A stretch of DNA of 17,327 bases from Chloroflexota bacterium (GTDB lineage Bacteria > Chloroflexota > Limnocylindria > QHBO01). The stretch lies in assembly GCA_005879775.1 (NCBI GenBank), contig VBJX01000037.1, positions 5,688 to 23,014 of the forward strand. Direction: 5' to 3'. Both the position numbers and the translations under genes were made by a program. Shown in pieces: positions 6,652 to 12,548 of the stretch; the stretch's first letter is position 1; each line of letters opens with the position of its first letter. The notes below the pieces were generated by a model, which saw nothing but the letters and a program-made list of their open reading frames with translations, was not told the DNA's origin and did no database searches.

Positions 6652-7241
6652 ACAGGTCCTCCGAGGCCCTGAACGAATGGCGCGTGGTGGACATCCTGGT
6701 GGCCGCCTCGCTGGCCGTTGCCTTCGGTGTTGTCTTCCAGGGCTGGAACCTGCTGTGGAGCGCTGCCGGGCCGGCCTTCGCCGCCTTCCCGCCGTTGCAG
6801 GGGTTCATGTATGGCGTCTGGATGCTGCCCGCGGTCATCGTCCCGCTGATCGTGCGCAGGCCGGGTGCGGCGCTCGTGGGCGAGACGGTCGCCGCGTTGA
6901 CTTCGGCGGTCTTCGGCGCGCCGTGGGGGTTGCTCACCATCGTCTACGGCCTGATGCAGGGTGGCGCGGCAGAGCTCGTCTTTGCCTTCGGCCTCTACCG
7001 GCGGTGGGGACTGCTGGTGTCGCTGCTGGCAGGAGGGGCCGCCGGGGCGGCCGGCGCGCTGCTGGACCTGGTCCTCTACTACCCCGATTGGGCAGCCGGC
7101 TGGCAAGCGACCTACGCCGCGCTGGTGATCCCAAGCGCCGCGATCATTGCCGGCATCGGCGGTTGGCTGCTGGTGCGTGCCCTGGCTGCGACCGGTGTCC
7201 TCTCGCCATTCCCGGCCGGCCGCGACGTGCCGGAGGTGTGA
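6648..7241 (+). CDS. ykoE: ECF transporter S component, YkoE family (thiamine or precursor)
   Basis: 197 aa, close to the usual YkoE length. The start ATG overlaps the thiN stop (ATGA) and has AAAGGAG about 8 nt upstream. About six membrane helices are visible: 12-32 (VVDILVAASLAVAFGVVFQGW), about 45-67, 70-90, 92-105, the 110-150 region and about 165-190. The opening (WRVVDILVAASLAVAFG...) and the central GFMYGVWMLPAVIVPLIVRRPGAAL block match the YkoE pattern. It should bind the vitamin on the outer face and pair with the YkoC/YkoD energy module encoded next. Substrate is inferred from the riboswitch and from thiN: thiamine itself is the simplest, since ThiN would pyrophosphorylate it. A hydroxymethylpyrimidine substrate is an alternative. 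Confidence 0.88.
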   Translation: MNRSSEALNEWRVVDILVAASLAVAFGVVFQGWNLLWSAAGPAFAAFPPLQGFMYGVWMLPAVIVPLIVRRPGAALVGETVAALTSAVFGAPWGLLTIVYGLMQGGAAELVFAFGLYRRWGLLVSLLAGGAAGAAGALLDLVLYYPDWAAGWQATYAALVIPSAAIIAGIGGWLLVRALAATGVLSPFPAGRDVPEV

Positions 7242-7245
7242 GCCG

Positions 7246-8712
7246 CTGAACGACCTGCCAGGCAATCGGCCGGTCGCGATCGAGGCACGCGGCTGGGGCT
7301 GGCGGCACGCGGGGCGTCGCGGATGGGCATTGCGCGGCCTCGACCTGCGGATCGAGCCGGGAGAGCGGGTCCTGCTGCTGGGGCCCTCGGGTTCGGGCAA
7401 GTCGACGCTGCTCGCCGCGCTCGCCGGCCTGCTGGTGGGCGGTGAGTCGGAGGGCACCCTCCTCGTCGACGGGGAGAAGCCGCGCGCCGTGCGCGACCGG
7501 ATCGGCATCGTCTTCCAGGACCCTGCCACGCAGCTCGTCATGTCGCGCGCGGGCGACGACGTGGCCTTCGGCCTGGAGAACCGATGCGTCGAGCAGGACG
7601 CGATCTGGCCCCGGGTCGATGTCGCGCTCGAGAGCGCCGGCTTCCGGTACGGTCGCCAGCAGCCGGTCGATGCCCTCTCCGGCGGCGAGCAGCAGCGCCT
7701 GGCGCTCGCCGGCGTGCTGGCCCTGGCTCCCGGGCTGCTGCTCCTCGACGAGCCGACGGCCAACCTCGATCCAGGTGGCGCCTCGCGCGTTCGGAACGCT
7801 CTCCGCCGGCTGGCGACAGCCCAGCCGATGACGACGATCCTGGTCGAGCATCGATTGGCGGATGCGCTTCCCACGGTCGATCGGGCGGTGGTGATCGAGG
7901 CCCAGGGTGGCGTGGTCGCCGACGGGCGGCCCGCGGACATCTTCGAGCAGCGCGGCGTCGAGCTGGCCGCGGCCGGGGTGTGGGTCCCTGAGCTGCCGCT
8001 GCCGAGGGCGCCGACGAAGCCGCGACCGGATTCGGAGACAGTGCTGCGCGCGAGCGGCCTTGGCTACCGCTATCCCGGCGCGGCCGCGAACGCGGTGTCG
8101 GGGATCGATCTCGAGCTGCGCTCGGCAGAGGCCGTGGCGGTCACCGGAGCCAACGGATCGGGCAAGTCGACCCTGGCGCTGCTCCTCGGAGGCCTGCTGC
8201 GGCCGTCGGTTGGGAGCGTCGAGGCGGCCGGCGCCCTGCGAGAGGCGGGTCGCAACCCGTCGATTGGTCGATGGCCGGCTCGCGAGCTGGCTGCGCGCAT
8301 CGGCTCGGTCTTCCAGAATCCCGAGCACCAGTTCCTCACCGGACGGGTGGTCGACGAGCTGGCTCTCGGCCCGACCCGGACAGGCCGCTCGCCCCATGAA
8401 GCGGCAGCAACTGCCGAGGAGCTGCTGTCGCGACTCCACCTCTCCGCGCTGGCCGCAGCGAACCCGTTCACGCTCTCCGGTGGCGAGAAGCGGCGCCTCT
8501 CAGTCGCGACCGCCCTGGCCGGTGAGCCGGAGGTCCTCATCCTGGACGAACCCACCTTCGGTCAGGATCGGCGCACGGCCGTGGAGCTGCTGGGGCTCCT
8601 CTCCGACCAACGCGACTCCGGGTCTGCCATCTGCGTCGCCAGCCACGACGCGGATTTCGTAGGCGCACTGGCCGATCGGAAGGTGCAGATGCGCAATGGT
8701 CGCCTGACGTGA
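7246..8712 (+). CDS. ykoD: ECF transporter double ATPase (EcfA-EcfA' fusion, YkoD)
   Basis: 488 aa from CTG 7246, matching YkoD, which carries two ABC ATPase domains in one chain. Domain 1: Walker A GPSGSGKST (46-54), Q-loop Q91 in FQDPATQ, signature LSGGEQQ (144-150), Walker B LLLLDEP with D168/E169, H-loop in VEHR. Domain 2: Walker A GANGSGKST (301-309), Q-loop FQNPEHQF, signature LSGGEKRR (410-417), Walker B LILDEP (D434/E435), H-loop SHD. All catalytic elements look intact in both halves. It powers vitamin import through YkoE/YkoC at the inner membrane face. Start: no in-frame ATG or GTG exists between 7196 and Walker A. CTG 7246, 4 nt after the ykoE stop and 9 nt after GGAGG (7232-7236), fits best; GTG 7195, inside ykoE, is the alternative. 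The stop overlaps the ykoC start (GTGA). Confidence 0.92.
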   Translation: MNDLPGNRPVAIEARGWGWRHAGRRGWALRGLDLRIEPGERVLLLGPSGSGKSTLLAALAGLLVGGESEGTLLVDGEKPRAVRDRIGIVFQDPATQLVMSRAGDDVAFGLENRCVEQDAIWPRVDVALESAGFRYGRQQPVDALSGGEQQRLALAGVLALAPGLLLLDEPTANLDPGGASRVRNALRRLATAQPMTTILVEHRLADALPTVDRAVVIEAQGGVVADGRPADIFEQRGVELAAAGVWVPELPLPRAPTKPRPDSETVLRASGLGYRYPGAAANAVSGIDLELRSAEAVAVTGANGSGKSTLALLLGGLLRPSVGSVEAAGALREAGRNPSIGRWPARELAARIGSVFQNPEHQFLTGRVVDELALGPTRTGRSPHEAAATAEELLSRLHLSALAAANPFTLSGGEKRRLSVATALAGEPEVLILDEPTFGQDRRTAVELLGLLSDQRDSGSAICVASHDADFVGALADRKVQMRNGRLT

Positions 8713-9476
8713 GGCTCTTCACGCCGCTCCGTCCTGCGCCGGGAGCCATCCTGGCCCGCGCCAACCCGGTGGCAAAGCTGGCAGCCGCGGCGGTCCTGAT
8801 GATCGGCCTCTTCGTGGCCGCCGACGCGCTGACTCCGAGCATCGTGCTGGCCGGGGAGGCATCGGCCATTCCCCTTACCGGCCTTCGCTGGCGGGACCTG
8901 CTGGCGCGAGGCTGGCCGCTCCTGCTGGCCGCGTTGGCGGTGGGCATCCTCAACACCCTCTTCGCGCCGGAGCGGCCCGCCGCCGAGAGCCTGGGCGCGG
9001 GCATCGGGCTGGGGCTGCGCCTGCTTGGGATCGCCATCGCCGGCCTCCTGGCGCTGGCCACCACCGACCCGACCGACCTCTCTGATGCCCTGCAGCAGCA
9101 GCTCCACCTCTCGCCGCGCTTCGCGATCGGGACACTGGCCGCGGTCAGGCTGCTGCCGATCATGGCCGGCGAGTGGCAGACGCTGTCGCTTGCGCGTCGG
9201 GCGCGCGGCGTCGAAGCCGGACGCTCGCCGGTCGCAGCCGCGCGCATCGGGTTCGGGATGCTCCTGGCGCTGCTGGTCGGCGCCGTGCGCCGCGCCACCC
9301 GACTGGCGACCGCGATGGAAGCGCGGGGCTTCGGTGCACGCGAATGCCGATCTGTGGCTCGACCGCAGCGGATGCGTGGCGGCGACTGGACGCTGGTCGC
9401 CGCCGCCCTGGCGCTGGCAGCGGGCGCGACAGCGGTGAGCGTGGCTGCCGGTTCCTGGCGCTTCGTGTTCGGTTGA
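8709..9476 (+). CDS. ykoC: ECF transporter T component, CbiQ/EcfT family (YkoC)
   Basis: 255 aa from GTG 8709, which overlaps the ykoD stop. The hydrophobic helices typical of EcfT are present (about 22-50, 60-85, 95-118, 138-152, and a C-terminal one at about 230-250). The two cytoplasmic coupling motifs that touch the ATPases are clear: EWQTLSLARRARG (155-167) and ATAMEARGFG (200-209), both with the signature Ala-x-x-x-Arg-Gly. It joins the S component YkoE to the ATPase YkoD. The B. subtilis ykoFEDC operon has the same E-D-C order. No ykoF is present here. Confidence 0.92.
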   Translation: MRLFTPLRPAPGAILARANPVAKLAAAAVLMIGLFVAADALTPSIVLAGEASAIPLTGLRWRDLLARGWPLLLAALAVGILNTLFAPERPAAESLGAGIGLGLRLLGIAIAGLLALATTDPTDLSDALQQQLHLSPRFAIGTLAAVRLLPIMAGEWQTLSLARRARGVEAGRSPVAAARIGFGMLLALLVGAVRRATRLATAMEARGFGARECRSVARPQRMRGGDWTLVAAALALAAGATAVSVAAGSWRFVFG

Positions 9477-9497
9477 GGACGATTTCCGCGGCGCGTG

Positions 9498-9503
9498 TAC
9501 GCT
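9498..9503 (+). promoter_or_regulatory. -10-like TACGCT, leaderless start of the hydrolase gene
   Basis: TACGCT ends 6 nt before ATG 9510, so position +7 from its last base is the A of the start codon. There is no Shine-Dalgarno sequence. A TTGAGG at 9473-9478 could serve as -35 with a 19-nt spacer. The geometry favours a leaderless mRNA. Confidence 0.5.
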
Positions 9504-9509
9504 CGTCCC

Positions 9510-10481
9510 ATGTCCCGCTCAGAGGAGCTGCGCGTCTCTGCCGGCAAGGTCAACCTGGCCGGAACGCTGACCCTTCCCGACGAGCCGGCCCTGCCGGATC
9601 GGCGAGGGCGCTATCCGAACGTGCTGCTCCTCCCCTCGTGGCTCCCCCGCAACCGGAATGGCACCTACGACCGGGCCTCCCATCCAACCTGGTTCAGCCC
9701 TGCCCCGCTGCCGCCCGGCCTCCTTGCGCGCCTCGCCGAGGCGCTCGCCGGCCACGGCGTGGCGTCACTCCGATGCGACGCGCGAGGCTCTGGCGATTCC
9801 GAGGGGAGCTGGGAGCAGGCCGACCTGTTCACGCGGATCGACGACGCGCGCGACATGCTGGGCGCGATGCGGGGCCATGGAGCCCTGGACCTTCGGCGCA
9901 CCGGCATCGTGGGCCACGGTGAAGGTGCCGGCGTTGCGCTGGCGGTCGCGATCGGCGATCCGGCGGTATCGGCCCTGACGCTGATCGGCGCCGCCGCCCG
10001 ATCCTGGCGCGACGTCCTGCGCCGCGCGGTGGCTGCCCGGGGCCGTGATGGAGGGGACCGGCGGCATCCGATCGTGGCTGCCATCGACCGCTGGTCGGAG
10101 GATCTGATCGAGCGCGCCGAGCGCCGAGAGGGGAGCTTCGAGCTGTACCTGGGGCGCGGCGAGCGAGTCACCATGGCCCTGGCGGGCATCGAGCAGGCGA
10201 TCAACACCCCGCCGCTCGCCCTGGCCACGATGCTGCATCGGTCGGTCGGCCTCGTCCATGGCACGGACGACCTCTGGGTGGACCCGGATGAATCACGCCT
10301 CCTGGCGGCGGCCTTCGGCGGCGAGGGAGCAGTCCAGCCGCGGTTGGTGTCGAACGCGGGGCACGACCTCGACGAGGCGAGCGACGAGCTGATCGACGAG
10401 CTGGCCGCCGACCTGGCGGCCCGCCTCGTGCCGCGCGAGCTGCCGCCGGTGCTGGTCGCCATCGATGAGATGGAGCGGTAG
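9510..10481 (+). CDS. Alpha/beta hydrolase-fold protein lacking the nucleophilic Ser
   Basis: 323 aa. The fold is recognisable: N-terminal strands (NLAGTLTLP), an oxyanion-side strand (YPNVLLLPSWLPRN), DARGSGDSEG after strand 4, the nucleophile-elbow strand IVGHGEGAG (133-141), then HGTDDLWVD with the acid D253 or D254, and NAGHD with the base H285. The elbow is normally GxSxG; here residue 137, the nucleophile position, is Gly (G-H-G-E-G), while the acid and base remain. A classical esterase reaction is therefore doubtful. The start is ATG 9510, since the -10-like TACGCT lies exactly 6 nt upstream; a GTG at 9495 would overlap that element. The middle region (about 150-230) is a helical cap. 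The gene is next to a peroxiredoxin, but a functional link is not shown. It could be a pseudoenzyme, or the nucleophile could come from elsewhere. Confidence 0.85.
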   Translation: MSRSEELRVSAGKVNLAGTLTLPDEPALPDRRGRYPNVLLLPSWLPRNRNGTYDRASHPTWFSPAPLPPGLLARLAEALAGHGVASLRCDARGSGDSEGSWEQADLFTRIDDARDMLGAMRGHGALDLRRTGIVGHGEGAGVALAVAIGDPAVSALTLIGAAARSWRDVLRRAVAARGRDGGDRRHPIVAAIDRWSEDLIERAERREGSFELYLGRGERVTMALAGIEQAINTPPLALATMLHRSVGLVHGTDDLWVDPDESRLLAAAFGGEGAVQPRLVSNAGHDLDEASDELIDELAADLAARLVPRELPPVLVAIDEMER

Positions 10482-10484
10482 GAT
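10479..10484 (+). promoter_or_regulatory. -10-like TAGGAT overlapping the hydrolase stop codon; leaderless start of bcp
   Basis: TAG, the hydrolase stop codon (10479-10481), is the first half of TAGGAT. The hexamer ends 6 nt before GTG 10491, so +1 would be the G of the start codon. TCGCCA (10456-10461) is a weak -35 at 17 nt. The AGGA within it could alternatively act as a ribosome binding site, so promoter and RBS readings compete here. Confidence 0.4.
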
Positions 10485-10490
10485 GCCCTC

Positions 10491-10955
10491 GTGAGCCGAC
10501 CGTCCGAGGGCGAACCAGCGCCCCACTTCGAGCTGACCGCCGACGACGGCTCGCCCGTCTCCAACGAGAGCCTGGCCGGGAAGCGCTACGTCCTCTATTT
10601 CTACCCCAAGGACGACACGCCCGGCTGCACGACCCAGGCCTGCTCGCTGCGCGACAACTTCGGGCGCGTGATGGCGACTGGAATCGAGGTCTTCGGTGTC
10701 TCTCCGGACTCGGTGAAGAGCCACGTGAAGTTCCGCGAGAAGTACGGCCTTCCGTATCGATTGCTGGCCGATCTCGGCCATCAGGTTGCCGACGCCTTCG
10801 GCGTCTGGGTCGAGAAGAGCTTTGCGGGGAAGACCTACAAGGGGGTCGAGCGGAGCAGCTTCATCATCGGTCCAGACGGTCGGATCGAGCACGTCCTGGC
10901 CCGGGTGAAGCCGATCGAGCACGTGGACCTGGTGCTCGAGGCGCTGGCATCGTGA
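10491..10955 (+). CDS. bcp: Thiol peroxidase of the Bcp/PrxQ family
   Basis: 154 aa, typical of bacterioferritin-comigratory protein. It reduces hydrogen peroxide and organic hydroperoxides in the cytosol using thioredoxin-type donors. The AhpC/TSA-type core is intact: YVLYFYPKDDTPGC with peroxidatic Cys46, then CTTQAC with the second Cys at 51. This five-residue spacing is that of the atypical 2-Cys (PrxQ alpha) subgroup, in which Cys46 and Cys51 form an intramolecular disulfide. Later motifs FGVSPDSV, YGLPYRLLAD, and RSSFIIGPDG also match. The start is GTG 10491; there is no in-frame alternative nearby and it has the leaderless geometry. The gene overlaps the small membrane ORF that follows. 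Confidence 0.95.
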   Translation: MSRPSEGEPAPHFELTADDGSPVSNESLAGKRYVLYFYPKDDTPGCTTQACSLRDNFGRVMATGIEVFGVSPDSVKSHVKFREKYGLPYRLLADLGHQVADAFGVWVEKSFAGKTYKGVERSSFIIGPDGRIEHVLARVKPIEHVDLVLEALAS

Positions 10956-11068
10956 GCAGCATGCCGGGCAGCCCGGTGCGGACGCTGCTGCTCACCGTGC
11001 TGGTGGCAATCAGCGGTGTGGCTGTCATCGCCCTGGTCCTCAGGCTGGCCTGGTTCTTCTTCCGATGA
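10952..11068 (+). CDS. Small single-pass membrane protein (38 aa), unknown
   Basis: GTG 10952 overlaps the bcp stop (GTGA); ATG 10961 is an alternative start. The product is 38 aa with one hydrophobic helix (TLLLTVLVAISGVAVIALVL) and an aromatic-basic tail (RLAWFFFR). I do not recognise a family. Coupling with the next small gene is tight: the stop overlaps ATG 11065. It may be one of a set of small membrane proteins, but existence as a protein is inferred only from the overlaps and hydrophobicity. Confidence 0.5.
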   Translation: MSSMPGSPVRTLLLTVLVAISGVAVIALVLRLAWFFFR

Positions 11069-11211
11069 TCTGGCTGGCCACCGCCATCGTGCTCGTTGCC
11101 TGGTTCATCGGGCTCCTCCTGAAGCTGGGCCCGCTGGTGAACCTGCTGCTGGTGATCGCCGCCGTGCTGCTGGTGGTGCAGATCCTCAACGAACGCGAGG
11201 GGCGCACCTAG
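11065..11211 (+). CDS. Small membrane protein resembling the lmo0937/DUF5670 family (48 aa)
   Basis: 48 aa. Two hydrophobic helices are joined by a short turn: WLATAIVLVAWFIGLL, KLGP, VNLLLVIAAVLLVVQIL, then a charged tail NEREGRT. The layout (helix opening with W, central G-rich turn, helix ending LLVxxxIL, short basic tail) is that of tiny lmo0937-type membrane proteins, though similarity is by memory only. It starts at ATG overlapping the previous stop and ends 3 nt before the next start, in a tandem array. Confidence 0.6.
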   Translation: MIWLATAIVLVAWFIGLLLKLGPLVNLLLVIAAVLLVVQILNEREGRT

Positions 11212-11214
11212 CCG

Positions 11215-11379
11215 ATGTCCTGGGACGAGCTGACCTGGGGGGCCGTGCCGGTCATGCTCGTCCTGGTCTGGTTCCTGGCGCTGGTCGGCGGCTTCAGCCT
11301 CGGCGGCCTCATTCACCTGCTCCTGCTGCTGGCGCTCGTCACGGTCCTCTGGAACCCGATGCGGGATCGCTCCGCCTAG
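11215..11379 (+). CDS. Small membrane protein resembling the lmo0937/DUF5670 family (54 aa)
   Basis: 54 aa from ATG 11215, with GAGGGG about 12 nt upstream. Helix 1 (VPVMLVLVWFLALVGGF), the turn SLGGLIHLLLL, and helix 2 (LLALVTVLW) follow the lmo0937-type consensus ('WxxGLxxxxxxGGxIHxLLxxA') more closely than its neighbour does. It ends with NPMRDRSA. It is the last of three tiny membrane proteins in tandem, and the next gene begins after 75 nt with its own promoter. Function is unknown; stress-linked expression has been reported for some family members, which I recall only vaguely. Confidence 0.65.
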   Translation: MSWDELTWGAVPVMLVLVWFLALVGGFSLGGLIHLLLLLALVTVLWNPMRDRSA

Positions 11380-11438
11380 CGGGCCTGCCCCGCTTTCGGC
11401 AGTGACGTTGCGACGCCCGAGCTGTCACGGGCTTCGGA

Positions 11439-11444
11439 TACGCT
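11439..11444 (+). promoter_or_regulatory. -10-like TACGCT for the nuclease-ATPase operon
   Basis: TACGCT ends 10 nt before GTG 11455; transcription from about 11451 gives a leader of about 4 nt. There is no Shine-Dalgarno sequence near the GTG. A weak GTGAC/GTCAC inverted repeat (11402-11406 and 11424-11428) lies just upstream. I see no convincing -35. Confidence 0.4.
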
Positions 11445-11454
11445 TGGCCTCCGA

Positions 11455-12546
11455 GTGAAGCTGCTGCATTTCGCCGACCTGCACCTCGACGCCCCGTTTG
11501 CCTGGGCGCGGCCGGAGGTTGCCCGTCGGCGTCGCGCCAATCGGCGTCAGACGCTGACGCGCATCATCGAGCTGGCCGAGGAGGAGCATGCCGATCTCCT
11601 CCTCTGCGCCGGTGACCTGTTCGAGCACGAGCGCTTCACGCCCGACACGGTTGCCTTCCTGCGCGAGAGCTTCGCTCGCACCGATCTGCCGATCTACCTG
11701 GCCCCGGGCAATCACGACTGGTATTCGGCCCGCAGCCCGTACGCCCTGACCGAGTGGTCACCCAACGTGCACGTCTTCAGCGAGCCCCGACTGACCCCGA
11801 TCGAGCTGGCCGATGGACTCACGCTATGGGGGGCGGCGCATCGGGCTCCGGCGAACACGGGCGACTTCTTCACCGGCTTCCGTGCCGATCGTGGCGGCGT
11901 GCACCTCGCCGTGGCCCATGCCTCGGAACGCAGCGCGCTCCCCTTCCAGGAATCGGGCAAGGAGCCGCACGCCCCGTTCGATGCCGGCGAGCTCGAGGAG
12001 GCAGGCATCGCCCACGCGTTTCTCGGCCACTACCACGTTGCCCGCGACCGCGAGCGCTACACCTACCCCGGCAATCCCGATCCGTTGGAGTTCGGCGAAT
12101 CGGAGGGACGCGGCGCGGTGCTGGCCAGCGTCGCCGCTGATGGCACGCTGACCCGCGAGCGTCGCTCGGTCAATATCAGCCAGGTCCACGACCTGCCCAT
12201 TGCCCTCGAGGGCTGTCACCACCTCGACGACGTTCTTCAGCGGATCGCGATCGCCATCGCGCCGCTCTCAGGCTCGGTGCGGGTGACCCTCAGCGGCGAA
12301 GTGTCGGCCGATCTGCCGATCGACCCGCGAAGCCTCGCCCAGCTCGGCGACCATCTCGATGGCTTCGTGGTCCGCATCGGCGCGATCGTGCCCTCGTACG
12401 ACCTCGAGGCGATCCACGCCGAGCTCACCGTCCGCGGCCAGTTCGCGCGGGACACGCTGGAGATCCCCGACGAGGAGCGCCGCCGCAAGGTGCTGATCAC
12501 CGGCCTGCGCGCCCTCGAGGGTCGCAGCGACCTCGAGGTGGCCTGA
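11455..12546 (+). CDS. Mre11/SbcD-type metallophosphoesterase nuclease (YhaO-like)
   Basis: 363 aa from GTG 11455, with no earlier in-frame ATG available. All calcineurin-like motifs are intact: HFADLHLD (D8, H10), GDLFE (G53-D54), GNHDW (85-89, with H87), AHAS (H155) and GHYHV (191-195, with H192 and H194). This is the two-metal site of Mre11/SbcD/YhaO nucleases. The C-terminal third (about 250-363) has alternating strands (VRVTLSGEV, FVVRIGAIV) and a charged tail, as in the capping and ATPase-contact region of SbcD/Mre11. It should act with the ATPase encoded 2 nt downstream on DNA ends or blocked structures. SbcD and YhaO-type assignments are close; YhaO is preferred because of the partner's membrane hairpin. 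Confidence 0.88.
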   Translation: MKLLHFADLHLDAPFAWARPEVARRRRANRRQTLTRIIELAEEEHADLLLCAGDLFEHERFTPDTVAFLRESFARTDLPIYLAPGNHDWYSARSPYALTEWSPNVHVFSEPRLTPIELADGLTLWGAAHRAPANTGDFFTGFRADRGGVHLAVAHASERSALPFQESGKEPHAPFDAGELEEAGIAHAFLGHYHVARDRERYTYPGNPDPLEFGESEGRGAVLASVAADGTLTRERRSVNISQVHDLPIALEGCHHLDDVLQRIAIAIAPLSGSVRVTLSGEVSADLPIDPRSLAQLGDHLDGFVVRIGAIVPSYDLEAIHAELTVRGQFARDTLEIPDEERRRKVLITGLRALEGRSDLEVA

Positions 12547-12548
12547 CC

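Noticed and set aside
6267..7940. 557-codon minus-strand open frame across thiN, ykoE and ykoD
   Set aside because: Composition is Arg/Pro/Ser-rich low complexity with no motif, and it overlaps three well-supported genes on the plus strand.
7144..8439. 431-codon minus-strand open frame opposite ykoD
   Set aside because: It is a GC-rich antisense shadow: its translation has no family features and it faces a gene with two complete sets of ABC ATPase motifs.
9495..9509. GTG 9495 as start of the hydrolase gene
   Set aside because: It overlaps the TACGCT -10-like element and lacks a Shine-Dalgarno; ATG 9510 stands exactly 6 nt behind that element.
11380..11454. Rho-independent terminator after the small membrane genes
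   Set aside because: Only short imperfect repeats are present (GTGAC/GTCAC with a 17-nt loop, CCCG/CGGG) and there is no T-tract.
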